Shown: positions 63,367-64,000 of the stretch, one piece after another
How positions within the stretch are numbered: the stretch's first letter is position 1
How the letters are laid out: each line of letters opens with the position of its first letter
Source: SLFH01 sp050486265
GTDB taxonomy: Bacteria; Planctomycetota; Phycisphaerae; Phycisphaerales; UBA1924
Assembly: GCA_050486265.1 (NCBI GenBank)
Contig: JBJHCY010000012.1
Coordinates: 26,496 to 90,495 of the forward strand
DNA length: 64,000 nt
Direction of reading: 5' to 3'
Made by a program: the position numbers and the translations under genes
The notes under the pieces: generated by a model
What the model was told of the DNA's origin: nothing
Databases searched by the model: none
What the model saw: only the letters and a program-made list of their open reading frames with translations

Positions 63367-64000
63367 GCAACAACACGAACGAGGGGCTCCTCCTCGATCC
63401 GGGCCTCGGCTTCGCCCTGCTCGCGGTCTTCGGCCTCGGCTGGATCGCCCTGGGGATCTGGTGGGGCCGCAAAGCCAAGACCACCGAGGGCCACATGCTC
63501 GCGGGGCGCAATGTCGGCCTCGCCCTCGGCACCGCGACCGCCGCGGCGACATGGATCACCTCGAACACCACCATGCTCGCGCCGCAGTTCGCTCTTGAGC
63601 TCGGCATCATCGGCGCGCTGGCCTACTGCACCGCCTCTTTCGGCCTCTTCCTCTTCGCCCCCATGGCCGCGCGCATCAGAACGCTGATGCCCAACGGGTT
63701 CACCAGCGTCGAGTTCATCCGCCTGCGCTACGGCGAGACCGCCTACTGGCTCTTCCTGCTGATCTCGATCTTCTACAGCATGACCTGGCTGGTCAGCATG
63801 GCCATGGCCGGGGGAATCGCGCTGGAAGCACTCTCGGGCATCGACTATCTCACGGGGATGACCGTCATCCTGGCGGTCTGCGTCGCGTACACCGTGTTCG
63901 GCGGCCTGTACGCCGTCATCGGCACCGACTTCATCCAGAGCATCATCATCCTCGCGGGTCTGGTGATCGTCGCGGTGATGATCCTCGGCAAGGAGCCGCC
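63363..64000 (+). CDS. Sodium:solute symporter (SSS), 5' part
   Basis: About 212 codons to the window edge, GTG start overlapping the preceding stop. AGRNVGLALGTATAAATWITSNTTMLAP corresponds to helix 1 with its Na-site residues in the SSS family, and later YTVFGGLYAVIGTDFIQS is the SSS motif of helix 6. The substrate cannot be decided from this part. Confidence 0.85.
   Translation, partial: MSNNTNEGLLLDPGLGFALLAVFGLGWIALGIWWGRKAKTTEGHMLAGRNVGLALGTATAAATWITSNTTMLAPQFALELGIIGALAYCTASFGLFLFAPMAARIRTLMPNGFTSVEFIRLRYGETAYWLFLLISIFYSMTWLVSMAMAGGIALEALSGIDYLTGMTVILAVCVAYTVFGGLYAVIGTDFIQSIIILAGLVIVAVMILGKEP

Overview
The window reads as a chromosome segment of a GC-rich planctomycete, most likely of the class Phycisphaerae. 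The signs are very high GC, secreted proteins ending in a paired-EF-hand 'GC-type' dockerin (tail ADDFFAFL...GC), a PEP-CTERM-like tail with a PAPG motif and RRRR, a membrane protein with the CxACGYDL...CPECG zinc ribbon common in this group, and a planctomycete-style pseudopilin. All calls come from reading the sequence; no database search was possible.

Layout. 1-773: end of mreC and mreD (cell shape). 1108-6268: a GlmU-like nucleotidyltransferase, polA and prmC. 6301-8388 (minus): a PAS-GAF-receiver protein and a small membrane protein. 8520-12426: a GldA/F/G-like ABC system. 12334-22317 (minus): a zinc-ribbon membrane protein, a DUF444 protein, a coupled three-gene membrane set (115-aa protein, TPR protein, flippase-like protein), rho, coaE, hpt and ppa. 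22445-31810: pgi, a DUF899 protein, a secreted prolyl oligopeptidase, a YwaF-like protein, and a WecA/MraY-type transferase coupled to an O-antigen-ligase-like protein. 32268-39289: fusA behind a long hairpin-rich leader, adk, a pseudopilin, a secreted transglutaminase-fold protein without its catalytic Cys and His, and fumC.

39335-41480 is visibly less GC-rich: two lipoprotein genes and an 11-bp minisatellite that starts just downstream of a near-consensus promoter. 41481-48294 (minus) is a secreted-protein block: a subtilisin with a GC dockerin, two paralogous beta-repeat proteins with nearly identical dockerin DNA, and a PAPG-tailed surface protein. The last is divergent from an HTH-containing gene, and both promoters carry the same 26-bp element as mirror images.

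50525-55749 (minus) is the most intriguing locus: five translationally coupled genes for a C39-like cysteine peptidase, a RimK-type ATP-grasp ligase, a GCS2 carboxylate-amine ligase, an N-formylglutamate amidohydrolase-family enzyme and a deoxyhypusine-synthase-like enzyme. It looks like a pathway that builds and trims an amide- or polyamine-linked small molecule. The window closes with a DUF155 protein, a Ca2+/cation antiporter, a UPF0316 protein, a complete glycine-to-betaine methylation operon with a BCCT transporter (pointing to a salt-exposed organism), and a symporter cut by the window edge.

Several genes start 5-9 nt after a TAnnCT hexamer and have no Shine-Dalgarno sequence, so leaderless mRNAs are probably common. 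No tRNA, rRNA, CRISPR array or transposase gene was seen.
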